Part shown: positions 1 to 8,154 of the stretch, one piece after another
Layout of the letters: each line of letters begins with the position of its first letter
Numbering within the stretch: the stretch's first letter is position 1
Assembly: GCA_000023405.1 (NCBI GenBank)
Contig: CP001643.1
Span: 1,860,001-1,924,000 of the forward strand
Length of the DNA: 64,000 bases
Source: Brachybacterium faecium DSM 4810
Lineage (GTDB): Bacteria; Actinomycetota; Actinomycetes; Actinomycetales; Dermabacteraceae
Reading direction: 5' to 3'
The notes under the pieces: generated by a model
The model's input: only the letters and a program-made list of their open reading frames with translations
What the model was told of the DNA's origin: nothing
The model's database searches: none
Translations under genes and position numbers: made by a program

Positions 1-109
1 TGAGGTCGAAGCCGTCCAGGGCGCGGGTGGAGCCGAAGTGCTTGGTGAGGTCGCGGACCACGACGGCGGCATCGATCGCGCCGGCGGCGGTGGGGTCGGT
101 GCGGGTCAT
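1..109 (-). CDS. ABC transporter ATP-binding protein, N-terminal fragment
   Basis: Only the first 36 codons lie in the window. They read MTRTDPTAAG... then VVVRDLTKHFGSTRALDGFDL, the typical first beta strand and A-loop region of an ABC ATPase (x-V-x-x-L-x-K-x-F-G-x-x-x-A-L-D). The Walker A motif lies outside the window. The ATG (107-109) overlaps the TGA of the upstream TetR gene as ATGA, so the two are probably translated together and the TetR protein may control this transporter. The substrate cannot be told from this fragment. Confidence 0.75.
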   Translation of the reverse strand, partial: MTRTDPTAAGAIDAAVVVRDLTKHFGSTRALDGFDL

Positions 110-765
110 GAGGGGGTCCCATCCTTCGGTGCGGTGGCGTCGCCGGGCGGTGCCGCGGCGAGATAGGCGTCGAGCAGGGAGGCGTCGGTGAGCAGCGGGG
201 TGGTGTAGAGCTCGAGCACCGGGGCGACGAGGGAGTCGGTGAAGGAGCGCAGCCACGTGGGCAGGCCGACGAGGTCGAGCCGGTCGCGCTGGGAGGGCAT
301 CTGGAGCACCAGCGCGCCGAGCGCCATCTCCGTGAGCACCCGGGCCCTGGCCTCGGGGTCCCGGCTGGTGCTGATCAGGCCGGCCGCCTCTCCCTCGGCG
401 AGGTAGACGAGGGCGTCGGCGACGAAATCGCCCACGAGCTGCTGCGCCAGCGGCCCGCCCGCCTGCAGCCGGCGCAGCACGTACCCGACGACGGGGGCGA
501 AGCGGGCGATCTCGGCGAGCTGGGCGAGCATCGCGGCAGAGCCGCCGGTGAGCACCTCTCGCTTGTTCTCCCGGGTGATCTGCAGCGCCCGCCTGTCGCA
601 GGCCTCGAGCAGCTTCTCCCGGGAGCCGTAGTGGTGGATGATCAGGCCCGCGCTGACGCCGGCGTCCTGGGCGACGGCGCGCAGCGGGGCCCGCAGACCC
701 TCCACGGCGAAGCGCTGCAGCGCGGCACGGAGGATCCGCTCATCGGCGGGAGGGGTCGGCTCCAT
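106..765 (-). CDS. TetR family transcriptional regulator
   Basis: A 219-residue TetR-type repressor. The N-terminal helix-turn-helix is about residues 10-55 (ILRAALQRFAVEGLRAPLRAV, then VSAGLIIHHYGSREKLLEACD, with the usual G-x-x-x-x-H-Y/F-x-S/G-K/R-E-x-L ending). The C-terminal ligand-binding half is not diagnostic. The start at 765 is chosen over one 9 codons upstream because AGGAG sits at normal spacing before it and residue 1 falls just before the HTH. It overlaps the following ABC ATPase gene by 4 bp. A palindromic element lies just upstream at 800-835 and probably is its own operator. Likely role: autoregulated control of an efflux ABC transporter (inference from context). Confidence 0.88.
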   Translation of the reverse strand: MEPTPPADERILRAALQRFAVEGLRAPLRAVAQDAGVSAGLIIHHYGSREKLLEACDRRALQITRENKREVLTGGSAAMLAQLAEIARFAPVVGYVLRRLQAGGPLAQQLVGDFVADALVYLAEGEAAGLISTSRDPEARARVLTEMALGALVLQMPSQRDRLDLVGLPTWLRSFTDSLVAPVLELYTTPLLTDASLLDAYLAAAPPGDATAPKDGTPS

Positions 766-799
766 GGCGCTCCTGACGTGAACGGTGCGCACAGCGGGC

Positions 800-835
800 T
801 GAACGCGTGTTCAACAGGCTATACACCTGTTCAAC
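800..835. promoter_or_regulatory. Candidate TetR operator
   Basis: Two overlapping inverted repeats upstream of the TetR gene: TGAAC (800-804) paired with GTTCA (809-813), and AACAGG (813-818) paired with CCTGTT (826-831). The 8-mer TGTTCAAC also occurs twice as a direct repeat (808-815 and 828-835). Symmetric elements of this kind next to a tetR gene are usually its binding sites; the assignment is by position. Confidence 0.5.
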
Positions 836-913
836 GGGAGCGCAAGGGGTCGCGCCGAACCGCTCGGCGCAGCTCAGCTCGTCCCAGCTCGTCCCAGCTG
901 GGCTGAGGGCGGC

Positions 914-1831
914 TCAGCTCAGGGCGTCGATCCCGCCCTTGCTGCGCAGCAGCGAGAGCAGCAGGTCCTTCGGGTCCTGTGCGGGTTCGAGCGCGCAGTC
1001 GTCGGGTTCGAAGGACCATGCCGCGCGCAGCGAGCGGAACACCTCGAACTCCGCGTCTCCGGTGCGCAGCGGCACCGCCTGGTACCCGCCGGCCTCCGGC
1101 AGGTGGATGACGAAGGCGCCGGTGAGGTCGGGCATCTCGCGGGTGCCGCCGTCCTCGTCCAGCAGCAGCTCGGCGCGGCACACGGCCACGCCCTGCAGCG
1201 CGTAGTCCCCGCGCACCTTCTTCGACGTCTTGATGTCGGCGCTGAGCACCGTGTTGCCGATCTTCACGATCGCGTCGGTGGTGCCCGCGTAGCCGACGGT
1301 GTGGTTCACGACCGTCTGCTCGACCTCGAGGAACTCCGGCTGGAAGTCGTCGAGGAAGCGGGCGTAGCCATCCAGGCGCACCTCCGCGCGGGAGATCAGG
1401 GCGCGCGGATCGCGCTCTGCGGCGAAGGCGCCCTGCTCGGTGCGCATCTGCTCGGCGATCGCTCCGATCTGCGCGGCGTCGGGCCGGGTGCCGCTGGTCC
1501 CCCACTCCTCGCACACGGCGTGCACGAGCGTGCCGAAGTCCGCGGCGGTGCGCGTGTACTCCGGAGCGGCCGCGGCGATCCGCTTCTGCGTGCCCCAGCG
1601 ATCGCGGGTCACGCGGGAGATCTCGGCGGCGGCGCGCGCGGGGTTGCGGTCCAGCCAGGCGTACATCTCCAGGGCGCGCTTCGAGGCCATCGTGGCGTAC
1701 CAGCCCTGGAGGAAGTCCTTCGCCCGCATCCCGGCGACCGTCGTGATCGAGGGATACATCAGCGGCCCGTCGGGCTCGAGACGGTACATGCGGCCGCGCG
1801 GCGTATCGGCGCTGAGGGAGGGCGTGGTCAT
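914..1831 (-). CDS. PD-(D/E)XK nuclease family protein (RecB/Cas4-like)
   Basis: A 305-residue protein with the layout of a RecB-type PD-(D/E)XK nuclease: a histidine in FGTLVHAVCEEW (H104), a glutamate near E171, GTTDAI (D186), the DIK triad (D199-I-K201) followed by TSK, and a conserved glutamine (Q213, YALQGVAV). These are the metal and catalytic residues of the family, which cuts DNA ends or single strands. No helicase domain is fused, and the four cysteines of a Cas4 iron-sulfur cluster are not evident. The start at 1831 is preceded by AGAGGA; an in-frame start 26 codons upstream lacks a good site. There is no obvious partner gene. Similar stand-alone nucleases occur in actinobacteria and their phages; the physiological role is unknown. 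Confidence 0.65.
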   Translation of the reverse strand: MTTPSLSADTPRGRMYRLEPDGPLMYPSITTVAGMRAKDFLQGWYATMASKRALEMYAWLDRNPARAAAEISRVTRDRWGTQKRIAAAAPEYTRTAADFGTLVHAVCEEWGTSGTRPDAAQIGAIAEQMRTEQGAFAAERDPRALISRAEVRLDGYARFLDDFQPEFLEVEQTVVNHTVGYAGTTDAIVKIGNTVLSADIKTSKKVRGDYALQGVAVCRAELLLDEDGGTREMPDLTGAFVIHLPEAGGYQAVPLRTGDAEFEVFRSLRAAWSFEPDDCALEPAQDPKDLLLSLLRSKGGIDALS

Positions 1832-1981
1832 GGGTCCTCTGAGTGGCGGGAGTCGTGGGGACGACGTCGATCGACGAACACCGTACGCCCCGCACCGGCC
1901 GGGCGGCACGAGCCGTGGGCGGGACGCGCCGGGGCGCCCTGCCGGATCACACTGCGCAGGGCGGCCGGTGTGCCGATGCGG

Positions 1982-4900
1982 TCACTCCGCGGGGCCGAAG
2001 ATGATCTCCTCGGCGATGCTGCGCGCCCGGCGGGTCACGCGCAGGTACCGCTCCTCGAGCTCCGCGGCCGAGCCGTCGTCCCCGTCGATGAGCAGCGCGA
2101 GCGCACGCAGGTCATAGCGATCCGTGGGCAGCACGTCCCCCTCGCGCCCCTTCCACAGGAACAGTCCGCGCCGCACCTGCCAGGCGAGCGTCCAGGCCTC
2201 ATCGAGCTCGTGGACGTCGCGCACCGGGAGCAGCTCGTGCTCCGCCGCCGCCTCGAGCTGCTGCAAGGTGCGGGGCGTGCGCAGGCCCTCGATCTCGTGG
2301 CCGTGCTCGAGGGCGAGCAGCTGGGCCGTCCACTCCACATCGGACATCCCGCCGCGCCCCAGCTTCACGTGGCGCGAGGGATCCGCGTTGCGCGGCAGCC
2401 GCTCGGACTCCACCCGGGCCTTCATCCGGGTGATCTCGCGCCGGGCGGTGTCCGTGAGCCCGCCGACGGGATAGCGGTGGAGGTCCATCTCGTCGTGCAG
2501 CTGCTCGGCGACCGCCTCCGAGGCCACCACCACCCGCGCCCGCAGCAGGGCCTGCTTCTCCCAGGTCTCCGCATCGCGCCGGTAGTAGTCGCTCCAGGAC
2601 TCGAGGCTGCGGGCGAGCGGGCCCATCCGGCCCTCGGGGCGCAGATCGGCGCTGACCCGCATGTCCGAGCGGGCGGTGGGCGCATTGAGGATGCGCTGGG
2701 TCTGGGTGGCGACCGCGATCGCGATCTCGACCGCGTCCTTCCCGGCGCCGCGGTCGACCACCACGAACTGCACGTCCGCGTCGGAGGAGTAGCCCATCTC
2801 GCGCGCCCCGAAGCTGCCCAGCGCGATGATTGCCATCTCGATGCCGAGGGCGCGCGCCGGGTCGGAGCGGGTCTCCCGCAGCCGCAGCGCGGTCTCGACA
2901 TCCACCTCCGGGGCGCTGTCGAGCGTCTCGGCGTCTTCGCCCACCGCGCGTCGTTCGCGGGCCACGACGTGGAGGGCGACGAGCATGCCCGCCTCGAGCA
3001 CGGCCTCGGCGAGGTCGGTGAGGGCGCGGGCGACCTCCACCGGGTCCGCGAGCCCGGTCAGGTGTGCGAGGGCGATGCGCAGCAGCTCGCGGTTGCGGCT
3101 GCGGCGCAGCACGTCACGGGCGACGTCCGCGTCGTCGACGCGGGAGATGACGGCGAGGAACTCCCGGCCGAGCACGCCGCGGGAGAGCGGGCGCAGCTGT
3201 GCATCGCGCGCGAGCCAGCGCACGCCCTCGGGGATCTGCTCGAGCTGCTCGCCGACGTAGCGCCCGGAGGCGAGCACGCGGGTGAGCCGCTTCGCCGCCA
3301 GCCCCGAGTCGCGCAGCAGCCCCAGGTACCAGTGCGCGGAGCCGATCGTGTCGGAGAGGCGCCGGAAACCGAGCAGGCCCAGGTCCGGATCGACGCCGTC
3401 GGCGAACCACTCGAGCATGGCCGGCAGCAGCTGGCGCTGGATCTTGGCACGGCGCGAGATGCCGTCGGTGAGGGCGGAGATGTGGCTGAGGGCGCGGGCG
3501 GGGTCGCGGTAGCCGATCGCGGCCAGGCGGGCGGCGGCGTCCTCCTCGCTGAGGCGGATCTCGCCGTCGCTGAGCCGGGAGGCGGTCAGCAGCAGCGGGC
3601 GGTAGAAGATCTCCTCGTGCAGCTGCCGCACCCGGCGGCGGGTGCGCTGGTAGCGCTGGTGGAACCCGTCGGTGGACAGGCCCAGGCTGCGCGCGAGCCG
3701 GCGCAGGTCCGAGCCGGCGGTGGGCAGCACCTGGGTGCGTCGCAGCCGGTGCAGCTGCAGGCGGTGCTCGACGCAGCGCAGGAAGCGGTAGGCCTCGTCC
3801 ATCTCCACGACGTGGCCGCGGGAGATGTACCCGCCCTCGCCGAGGCGCGCGAGGGCGTCGAGGGTGGAGCGGCCCTGCACGACCTCGTCGGCGCGGCCGT
3901 GCACCATCTGCAGCAGCTGGACGGTGAACTCGACGTCCCGCAGGCCGCCGGGGCCGAGCTTGAGGTTGCGCTCCACCTCGGCGCGCGGGATGTGCGCGAC
4001 CACGCGGCGCCGCATCGCCCGGGCGTCCTCGACGAAGCCCTCCCGCGTGGAGGCCTGCCACACCCAGGGCTCGACCATCGTCTCGAAGCCGCGGCCCAGC
4101 ACGCGATCGCCGGCGGCGGCGCGCGCCTTGAGCAGGGCCTGGAACTCCCAGGACTTCGCCCATTCGGTGTAGTAGCGGCGGTAGGAGCCCAGGGTCCGCA
4201 CCAGCGGGCCGTCCTTGCCCTCGGGGCGGAGGTTGGCGTCCACCTGCCACAGCGAGCCCTCGCCGGTGCGTTCCGAACAGGCGCGGGCGAGCTCGCGGGC
4301 GAGGGCGGCACCGATCGCGAGCACCTCCTCCTCGCACTCGGCGTCGCAGAGGCCCTCCGCCTCGGCCGTGTGCTCCGCGGCGGTGCCGGGTTCCTCGGCG
4401 GCACGGTTCGGTGAGGCCGGGGCGACGACGTGCATGACGTCGACGTCGGAGATGTAGTTGAGCTCGCGTGCACCGGTCTTGCCCAGGGCGATCACCGCCC
4501 AGCGCACCTTCTCGTGCCCCTCGACGGTCGCGCGGGCGATGGCGGAGGCCGCCTCGAGCGCCGCGTCGGCCAGATCGCTGATGGCCGCGGAGACGCGCGG
4601 CTGGAGGAGCGTCGGGTCCCCGGCGCAGACGTCCGCCGCCGCGATCTGGGTGAGCCGTGCGTGGTAGGCGACGCGCAGCGCATCGCGCACCTCCCGCCCT
4701 CCCTCGGCGGCGACGGGCACCTCCGCCTCCGGATCGGCGCCGACGCTCTCGAGCATCATGCGCCGCACCTCCTTCGGGGGCACGGACAGGTCGTCGTCCC
4801 CCTCGCGCAGCAGCGTCAGCCTCTCGGGATGGCGCGCGAGGAAATCGCCCAGGGCGACCGAGGTGCCAAGCAGCGTGATGAGCCTCTGGCCCCCGGCGCC

Positions 4901-5146
4901 CTCCCGGCCCACGCCCGCGAGGAACTCCTCGCACAGCGCCGTCTGGCCGGCTTCGAGGGCCGCCTCGGACAGGCGCAGCAGCCCCAGCACGGCGTCGTCG
5001 CCGTCCGCGGTGGCTCCCAGGGCCTTCGCCGCTCCTGCGCCGAGCCCCTCGAGCGCGGGTTCGGCGAGGAAGCGGCGCACCCGGTCGGTGCTGCTGAAGC
5101 CCAGTCGGGCGAGAGCCCCGGTGGTGGTCGAGGGTTCACTGCTCAC
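1982..5146 (-). CDS. glnE: Bifunctional glutamine synthetase adenylyltransferase/adenylyl-removing enzyme
   Basis: A 1054-residue GlnE with two tandem nucleotidyltransferase modules. The first has LGKTGARELNYISDVDVMHV at residues 221-240, the second IALGSFGAREMGYSSDADVQ near 775-795; both carry the G-x-x-G-x-x-E-x-x-x-x-S-D-x-D metal-binding signature. Each is followed by a helical GlnE domain (LKLGPGGLRDVEF and VKLGRGGMSDVEW). By family knowledge, one half adds AMP to a tyrosine of glutamine synthetase I and the other removes it, in response to nitrogen status. It lies 12 bp downstream of glnA2 in the same direction, the order also known in mycobacteria. The full expected length is present and nothing appears broken. 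Confidence 0.97.
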   Translation of the reverse strand: MSSEPSTTTGALARLGFSSTDRVRRFLAEPALEGLGAGAAKALGATADGDDAVLGLLRLSEAALEAGQTALCEEFLAGVGREGAGGQRLITLLGTSVALGDFLARHPERLTLLREGDDDLSVPPKEVRRMMLESVGADPEAEVPVAAEGGREVRDALRVAYHARLTQIAAADVCAGDPTLLQPRVSAAISDLADAALEAASAIARATVEGHEKVRWAVIALGKTGARELNYISDVDVMHVVAPASPNRAAEEPGTAAEHTAEAEGLCDAECEEEVLAIGAALARELARACSERTGEGSLWQVDANLRPEGKDGPLVRTLGSYRRYYTEWAKSWEFQALLKARAAAGDRVLGRGFETMVEPWVWQASTREGFVEDARAMRRRVVAHIPRAEVERNLKLGPGGLRDVEFTVQLLQMVHGRADEVVQGRSTLDALARLGEGGYISRGHVVEMDEAYRFLRCVEHRLQLHRLRRTQVLPTAGSDLRRLARSLGLSTDGFHQRYQRTRRRVRQLHEEIFYRPLLLTASRLSDGEIRLSEEDAAARLAAIGYRDPARALSHISALTDGISRRAKIQRQLLPAMLEWFADGVDPDLGLLGFRRLSDTIGSAHWYLGLLRDSGLAAKRLTRVLASGRYVGEQLEQIPEGVRWLARDAQLRPLSRGVLGREFLAVISRVDDADVARDVLRRSRNRELLRIALAHLTGLADPVEVARALTDLAEAVLEAGMLVALHVVARERRAVGEDAETLDSAPEVDVETALRLRETRSDPARALGIEMAIIALGSFGAREMGYSSDADVQFVVVDRGAGKDAVEIAIAVATQTQRILNAPTARSDMRVSADLRPEGRMGPLARSLESWSDYYRRDAETWEKQALLRARVVVASEAVAEQLHDEMDLHRYPVGGLTDTARREITRMKARVESERLPRNADPSRHVKLGRGGMSDVEWTAQLLALEHGHEIEGLRTPRTLQQLEAAAEHELLPVRDVHELDEAWTLAWQVRRGLFLWKGREGDVLPTDRYDLRALALLIDGDDGSAAELEERYLRVTRRARSIAEEIIFGPAE

Positions 5147-5158
5147 GGCGGTCCCTCC

Positions 5159-6496
5159 TCAGACGCGGCTGAAGGTCGAGCGCAGCTCGTAGTCGGTGAC
5201 CTGTTCGCGATAGCGCTGCCATTCCTGGCGCTTGTCGCGCAGGAAGAACTCGAAGACCTGCTCGCCGAGGGTGCCGGCCATCAGCTCGGAGCCCTCGAAG
5301 GACTCCAGCGCCCGGAAGAGGTCGGTGGGCAGCGGGTCGATGCCCATCGCCCGGCGCTCCCGCTCGGTGAGGTCCCACACCGCGTCCTCTGCGCCTTCGG
5401 GCAGCTCGTACTCGCCCTCGATCCCGGCCATCCCGGCGGCGAGCAGCACGGAGAAGGCCAGGTACGGGTTGGCGGAGGAGTCCAGGCCGCGGAACTCGAC
5501 ACGAGAGCTGGTGCCCTTGGTGGGCTTGTGGAACGGCACCCGCACCAGGGCGGAGCGGTTGTTGTGGCCCCAGCAGACGTAGCTCGGGGCCTCCTGCGCG
5601 CCCCAGAGCCGCTTGTAGGAGTTCACCCACTGGTTGGTCACCGCGCTGTACTCCGGGGCGTGGCGGAGCAGGCCGGCGATGAACTGGCGTCCTGTCTTCG
5701 ACAGGCCGTACTCGGCGCCCGGCTCGTGGAATGCGTTGCGGCCGCCCTGGAAGAGCGAGAGGTGTGTGTGCATGCCGGAGCCGGGCTGGTCGATCATCGG
5801 CTTGGGCATGAACGTCGCCACCTGCCCCATGGACAGGGCGACCTCCTTGACCACGGTGCGGAGGGTGAGGATGTTGTCCGCCGTGGTGAGGGCGTCGGCG
5901 TACCGCAGATCGATCTCGTTCTGGCCCGGGCCGTTCTCGTGATGGGAGAACTCGACCTGGATGTTCATGGCCTCCAGGTGCTGGATGGCGGTGCGGCGGA
6001 AGTCCTGGCCCTGGCCGCGATGCACGTGGTCGAAGTAGCCGGCGTTGTCGATCGGGCGCAGCGGTTCGCCCTGCGTGTAGGGCTGCTCGAAGAGATAGAA
6101 CTCGATCTCCGGGTGGGTGTAGAACTCCAGGCCCTTCTCCTCGGCGCGGCCCAGCGCCTCCCGCAGCACACGGCGCGGGTCCGAGGCGGCGGGCTCGCCG
6201 TCCGGGGTGAGGACGTCGCACATCATGCGCCCGGTCGCGTTGGTCTCTCCCCGCCAGGCCAGCAGCTCGAAGGTGCCGGGATCGGGGCGCAGGATCATGT
6301 CCGACTCATAGCTGCGGGTCAGGCCCTCGATCGTCGAGCCGTCGATGCCGATGCCCTCGGTGAACGCGGTCTCGAGGTCGGAGGGGGAGATCGCGATCGA
6401 CTTCAGCGTCCCGGCGATGTCGCAGAACCACAGCCGGATGAACCGCACATCGCGATCGGAGACCGTGCGGATGACGTCGTCGTGGAGATGTCCCAT
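5159..6496 (-). CDS. glnA2: Type I glutamine synthetase, GlnA2-like
   Basis: A 445-residue glutamine synthetase that makes glutamine from glutamate, ammonia and ATP. The signature IDGSTIEGLTRSYESDM begins at residue 51 and the ATP-binding region KPMIDQPGSGMHTHLSL lies near 230-247. The length fits the short GlnA2 type; GlnA1 is about 470-480 residues. The C-terminal NLY-type adenylylation motif of GlnA1 is not seen, so the adjacent GlnE probably acts on a GlnA1 encoded elsewhere. It is the first gene of a two-gene unit with glnE. The start agrees with the conserved N-terminus (VRFIRLWFCDIAGTLKS follows closely). Confidence 0.93.
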   Translation of the reverse strand: MGHLHDDVIRTVSDRDVRFIRLWFCDIAGTLKSIAISPSDLETAFTEGIGIDGSTIEGLTRSYESDMILRPDPGTFELLAWRGETNATGRMMCDVLTPDGEPAASDPRRVLREALGRAEEKGLEFYTHPEIEFYLFEQPYTQGEPLRPIDNAGYFDHVHRGQGQDFRRTAIQHLEAMNIQVEFSHHENGPGQNEIDLRYADALTTADNILTLRTVVKEVALSMGQVATFMPKPMIDQPGSGMHTHLSLFQGGRNAFHEPGAEYGLSKTGRQFIAGLLRHAPEYSAVTNQWVNSYKRLWGAQEAPSYVCWGHNNRSALVRVPFHKPTKGTSSRVEFRGLDSSANPYLAFSVLLAAGMAGIEGEYELPEGAEDAVWDLTERERRAMGIDPLPTDLFRALESFEGSELMAGTLGEQVFEFFLRDKRQEWQRYREQVTDYELRSTFSRV

Positions 6497-6554
6497 GCGC
6501 CCAGTGTGCCTCAGGACCGCGGCGTCCCGGCGGCTGTCCCGCCCTTCGACGACG

Positions 6555-6596
6555 CAGCGCCCCGGCCCCCGCGGGAGGCGGGGCGCCGGGGCGCTG
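6555..6596. terminator. GC-rich hairpin between lipoprotein gene and glnA2
   Basis: CAGCGCCCCGG (6555-6565) pairs perfectly with CCGGGGCGCTG (6586-6596). It lies just past the stop of the minus-strand lipoprotein gene and before glnA2, so it would separate the two units. No U-tract follows, as is common in very GC-rich genomes. Confidence 0.6.
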
Positions 6597-6614
6597 TCGC
6601 TGTGGGCGTGCTGC

Positions 6615-7301
6615 TCAGAGGAAGTCGTTGCCGTCGATGTACCACTGGCCGTCGTCGGCCTCGACGAAGGTGAAACCGCCGTCCTCGCCGAGCATGGTGA
6701 TGCCGGCAGTCCCGTCGCCGTTGTCCACGCCCTCGATCATCGAGCGGTCGATCACGTCGAAGATCGCGGGGTCGACGCCCTGCTCCTCGGCCCGCTCCTC
6801 GAAGCCCTGGGCGCAGGCGCCGCGCTCCGCATCGCCGAGCGGCGCATCGGTGGCCGGGTTCATCACGAGCGCGCAGGCGGCGTCGCCGTCGGCCTGTGCC
6901 GCGGCCTCGAGGAACTCGTAGAACCGGTCGCCGACCGCGGTGAGATCGTCCTCGGACAGCGATCCCGCCTCGGCGTCCTCGCCCTCCTCGGCGGAGGTGT
7001 CGCCGTCCGCGTCGCTCGCGTCCTCGGCCTCCTCCTCGGCGGCGCTCTCGGCCTCCTCAGCGGCCTCCGCCCCCTCCTCGGCGGCGCCCTCGCCCTCCTC
7101 GGCGGCAGTGCCGTCGGCCTCGGAGGCGTCATCCTCGGAGTCGGGACCGTCCTCGGAGGAGCCCTCCTCGACGGTCGTGCTGTCGTCCGTCTCCTCGTCC
7201 CCGCCGGTGAGGCCGCCGCAAGCCGCGGCACCGGCCACGATGGCCAGCGCCCCCAGCGTCGCCGCCGTGCCTCGAACCGTCCTGCGCATGATCGACGTCA
7301 T
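6615..7301 (-). CDS. Secreted lipoprotein with acidic linker and DUF4878-like domain
   Basis: A 228-residue protein with a lipoprotein signal (Arg-rich N-terminus, hydrophobic run, lipobox VAGAAAC). About 90 residues of almost pure Glu/Asp/Ala/Ser follow, then a C-terminal domain (VGDRFYEFLEAAAQADGDAACALV ... DNGDGT ... DGQWYIDG). That domain resembles the NTF2-fold DUF4878-type domains of actinobacterial lipoproteins; this is a weak assignment by eye. GAGGAG precedes the chosen start. The downstream-strand neighbour at 7440-7994 has the same architecture, so the two are a tandem duplication. Expected location: anchored outside the cytoplasmic membrane. Function unknown. Confidence 0.75.
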   Translation of the reverse strand: MTSIMRRTVRGTAATLGALAIVAGAAACGGLTGGDEETDDSTTVEEGSSEDGPDSEDDASEADGTAAEEGEGAAEEGAEAAEEAESAAEEEAEDASDADGDTSAEEGEDAEAGSLSEDDLTAVGDRFYEFLEAAAQADGDAACALVMNPATDAPLGDAERGACAQGFEERAEEQGVDPAIFDVIDRSMIEGVDNGDGTAGITMLGEDGGFTFVEADDGQWYIDGNDFL

Positions 7302-7439
7302 CGTCCCGTCTCCTCACTCGGTCGTCCGCGCGCCTCATGGCGCCGTCGAGCAGATCGTGTCACGGCGCGCCGCCGCAGCAGATGGGGAGAACTCCCCACC
7401 CCGCGGCACGAGCGCCGGGTGCGGCGCTGGAAGTGCTGT

Positions 7440-7994
7440 TCAGAAGGGGATCGAGAGGTACCAGAGGTCGTCCTCGCCTCGCACCATCGGCACGTCGATC
7501 TCCTCGTCGAGCACGCGGAGCGAGACCGTGCCGTCGCCGTTGTCGCTCGCCGTGACGGACGAGGCATCGATCGCCTCGAACACCCCCGGCGCCAGGAGCT
7601 CCTCATGGGGTGCGATGGCGCTCTGCGCCCCCTCGGCGCAGTCGGTGAGCCGCTCACCCTCGGGGGCGGTGCCGGTGGTGGGGTCGAGCACGTACGTGCA
7701 GGCCGCTTCCCAGTCCCTGTCGTCGAGAACCCGCAGCACCTCGACGAAGCGCTGCGAGGCGGCCTCCAGCGCGGCGTCGTCGAGCGGATCGTCCTGCTCG
7801 CCCCCGCCGTCGCTCGGGGCGGGCGTGCTCTCCTGCGGGGAAGCGGTGTCATCGTCGCCGTCGGGGGCCTCCTGGGACGCGGTCGCGGAGCCCGAGGGAC
7901 CGCCCTCGTCTCCCCCGGTGCACCCCGCTCCTCCCAGCAGCAGCGCGATCACGCCCATGCCTGCGGCCATGCCGCTCACGATGCGGTGTCTCAT
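7440..7994 (-). CDS. Secreted lipoprotein, paralogue of the adjacent one
   Basis: 184 residues starting MRHRIVSGMAAG with lipobox LLGGAGC, a shorter acidic/Ser-Gly linker, and a C-terminal domain with the same landmarks as its neighbour: DWEAACTYVLDPTTG against DGDAACALVMNPATD, DNGDGT in both, and a terminal LWYLSIPF against QWYIDGNDFL. The start at 7994 has a strong GGAGGAGAG site; an in-frame start 59 codons upstream would bury the signal peptide and overlap panB. Function unknown. Confidence 0.75.
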   Translation of the reverse strand: MRHRIVSGMAAGMGVIALLLGGAGCTGGDEGGPSGSATASQEAPDGDDDTASPQESTPAPSDGGGEQDDPLDDAALEAASQRFVEVLRVLDDRDWEAACTYVLDPTTGTAPEGERLTDCAEGAQSAIAPHEELLAPGVFEAIDASSVTASDNGDGTVSLRVLDEEIDVPMVRGEDDLWYLSIPF

Positions 7995-8154
7995 CGAAGT
8001 GCTCTCCTCCCGGACGGCCGCGACGGCGGCAGGCACCAGGGTGGCACATCCGCGCGCGCGGCGGAGTCCGCGGGCCCGGATGCCGGCCGCACGGCCGACG
8101 GGGATAGGCTGAACCCGCTGACCATCCATCCCGTGCACCGCCCAGGAGCGCCTT

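Noticed and set aside
1103-4414. A 1103-codon open frame opposite glnE
   Set aside because: It is an antisense shadow of a highly GC-rich gene; its composition (Ala, Gly, Arg, Val, His repeats) shows no protein family features.
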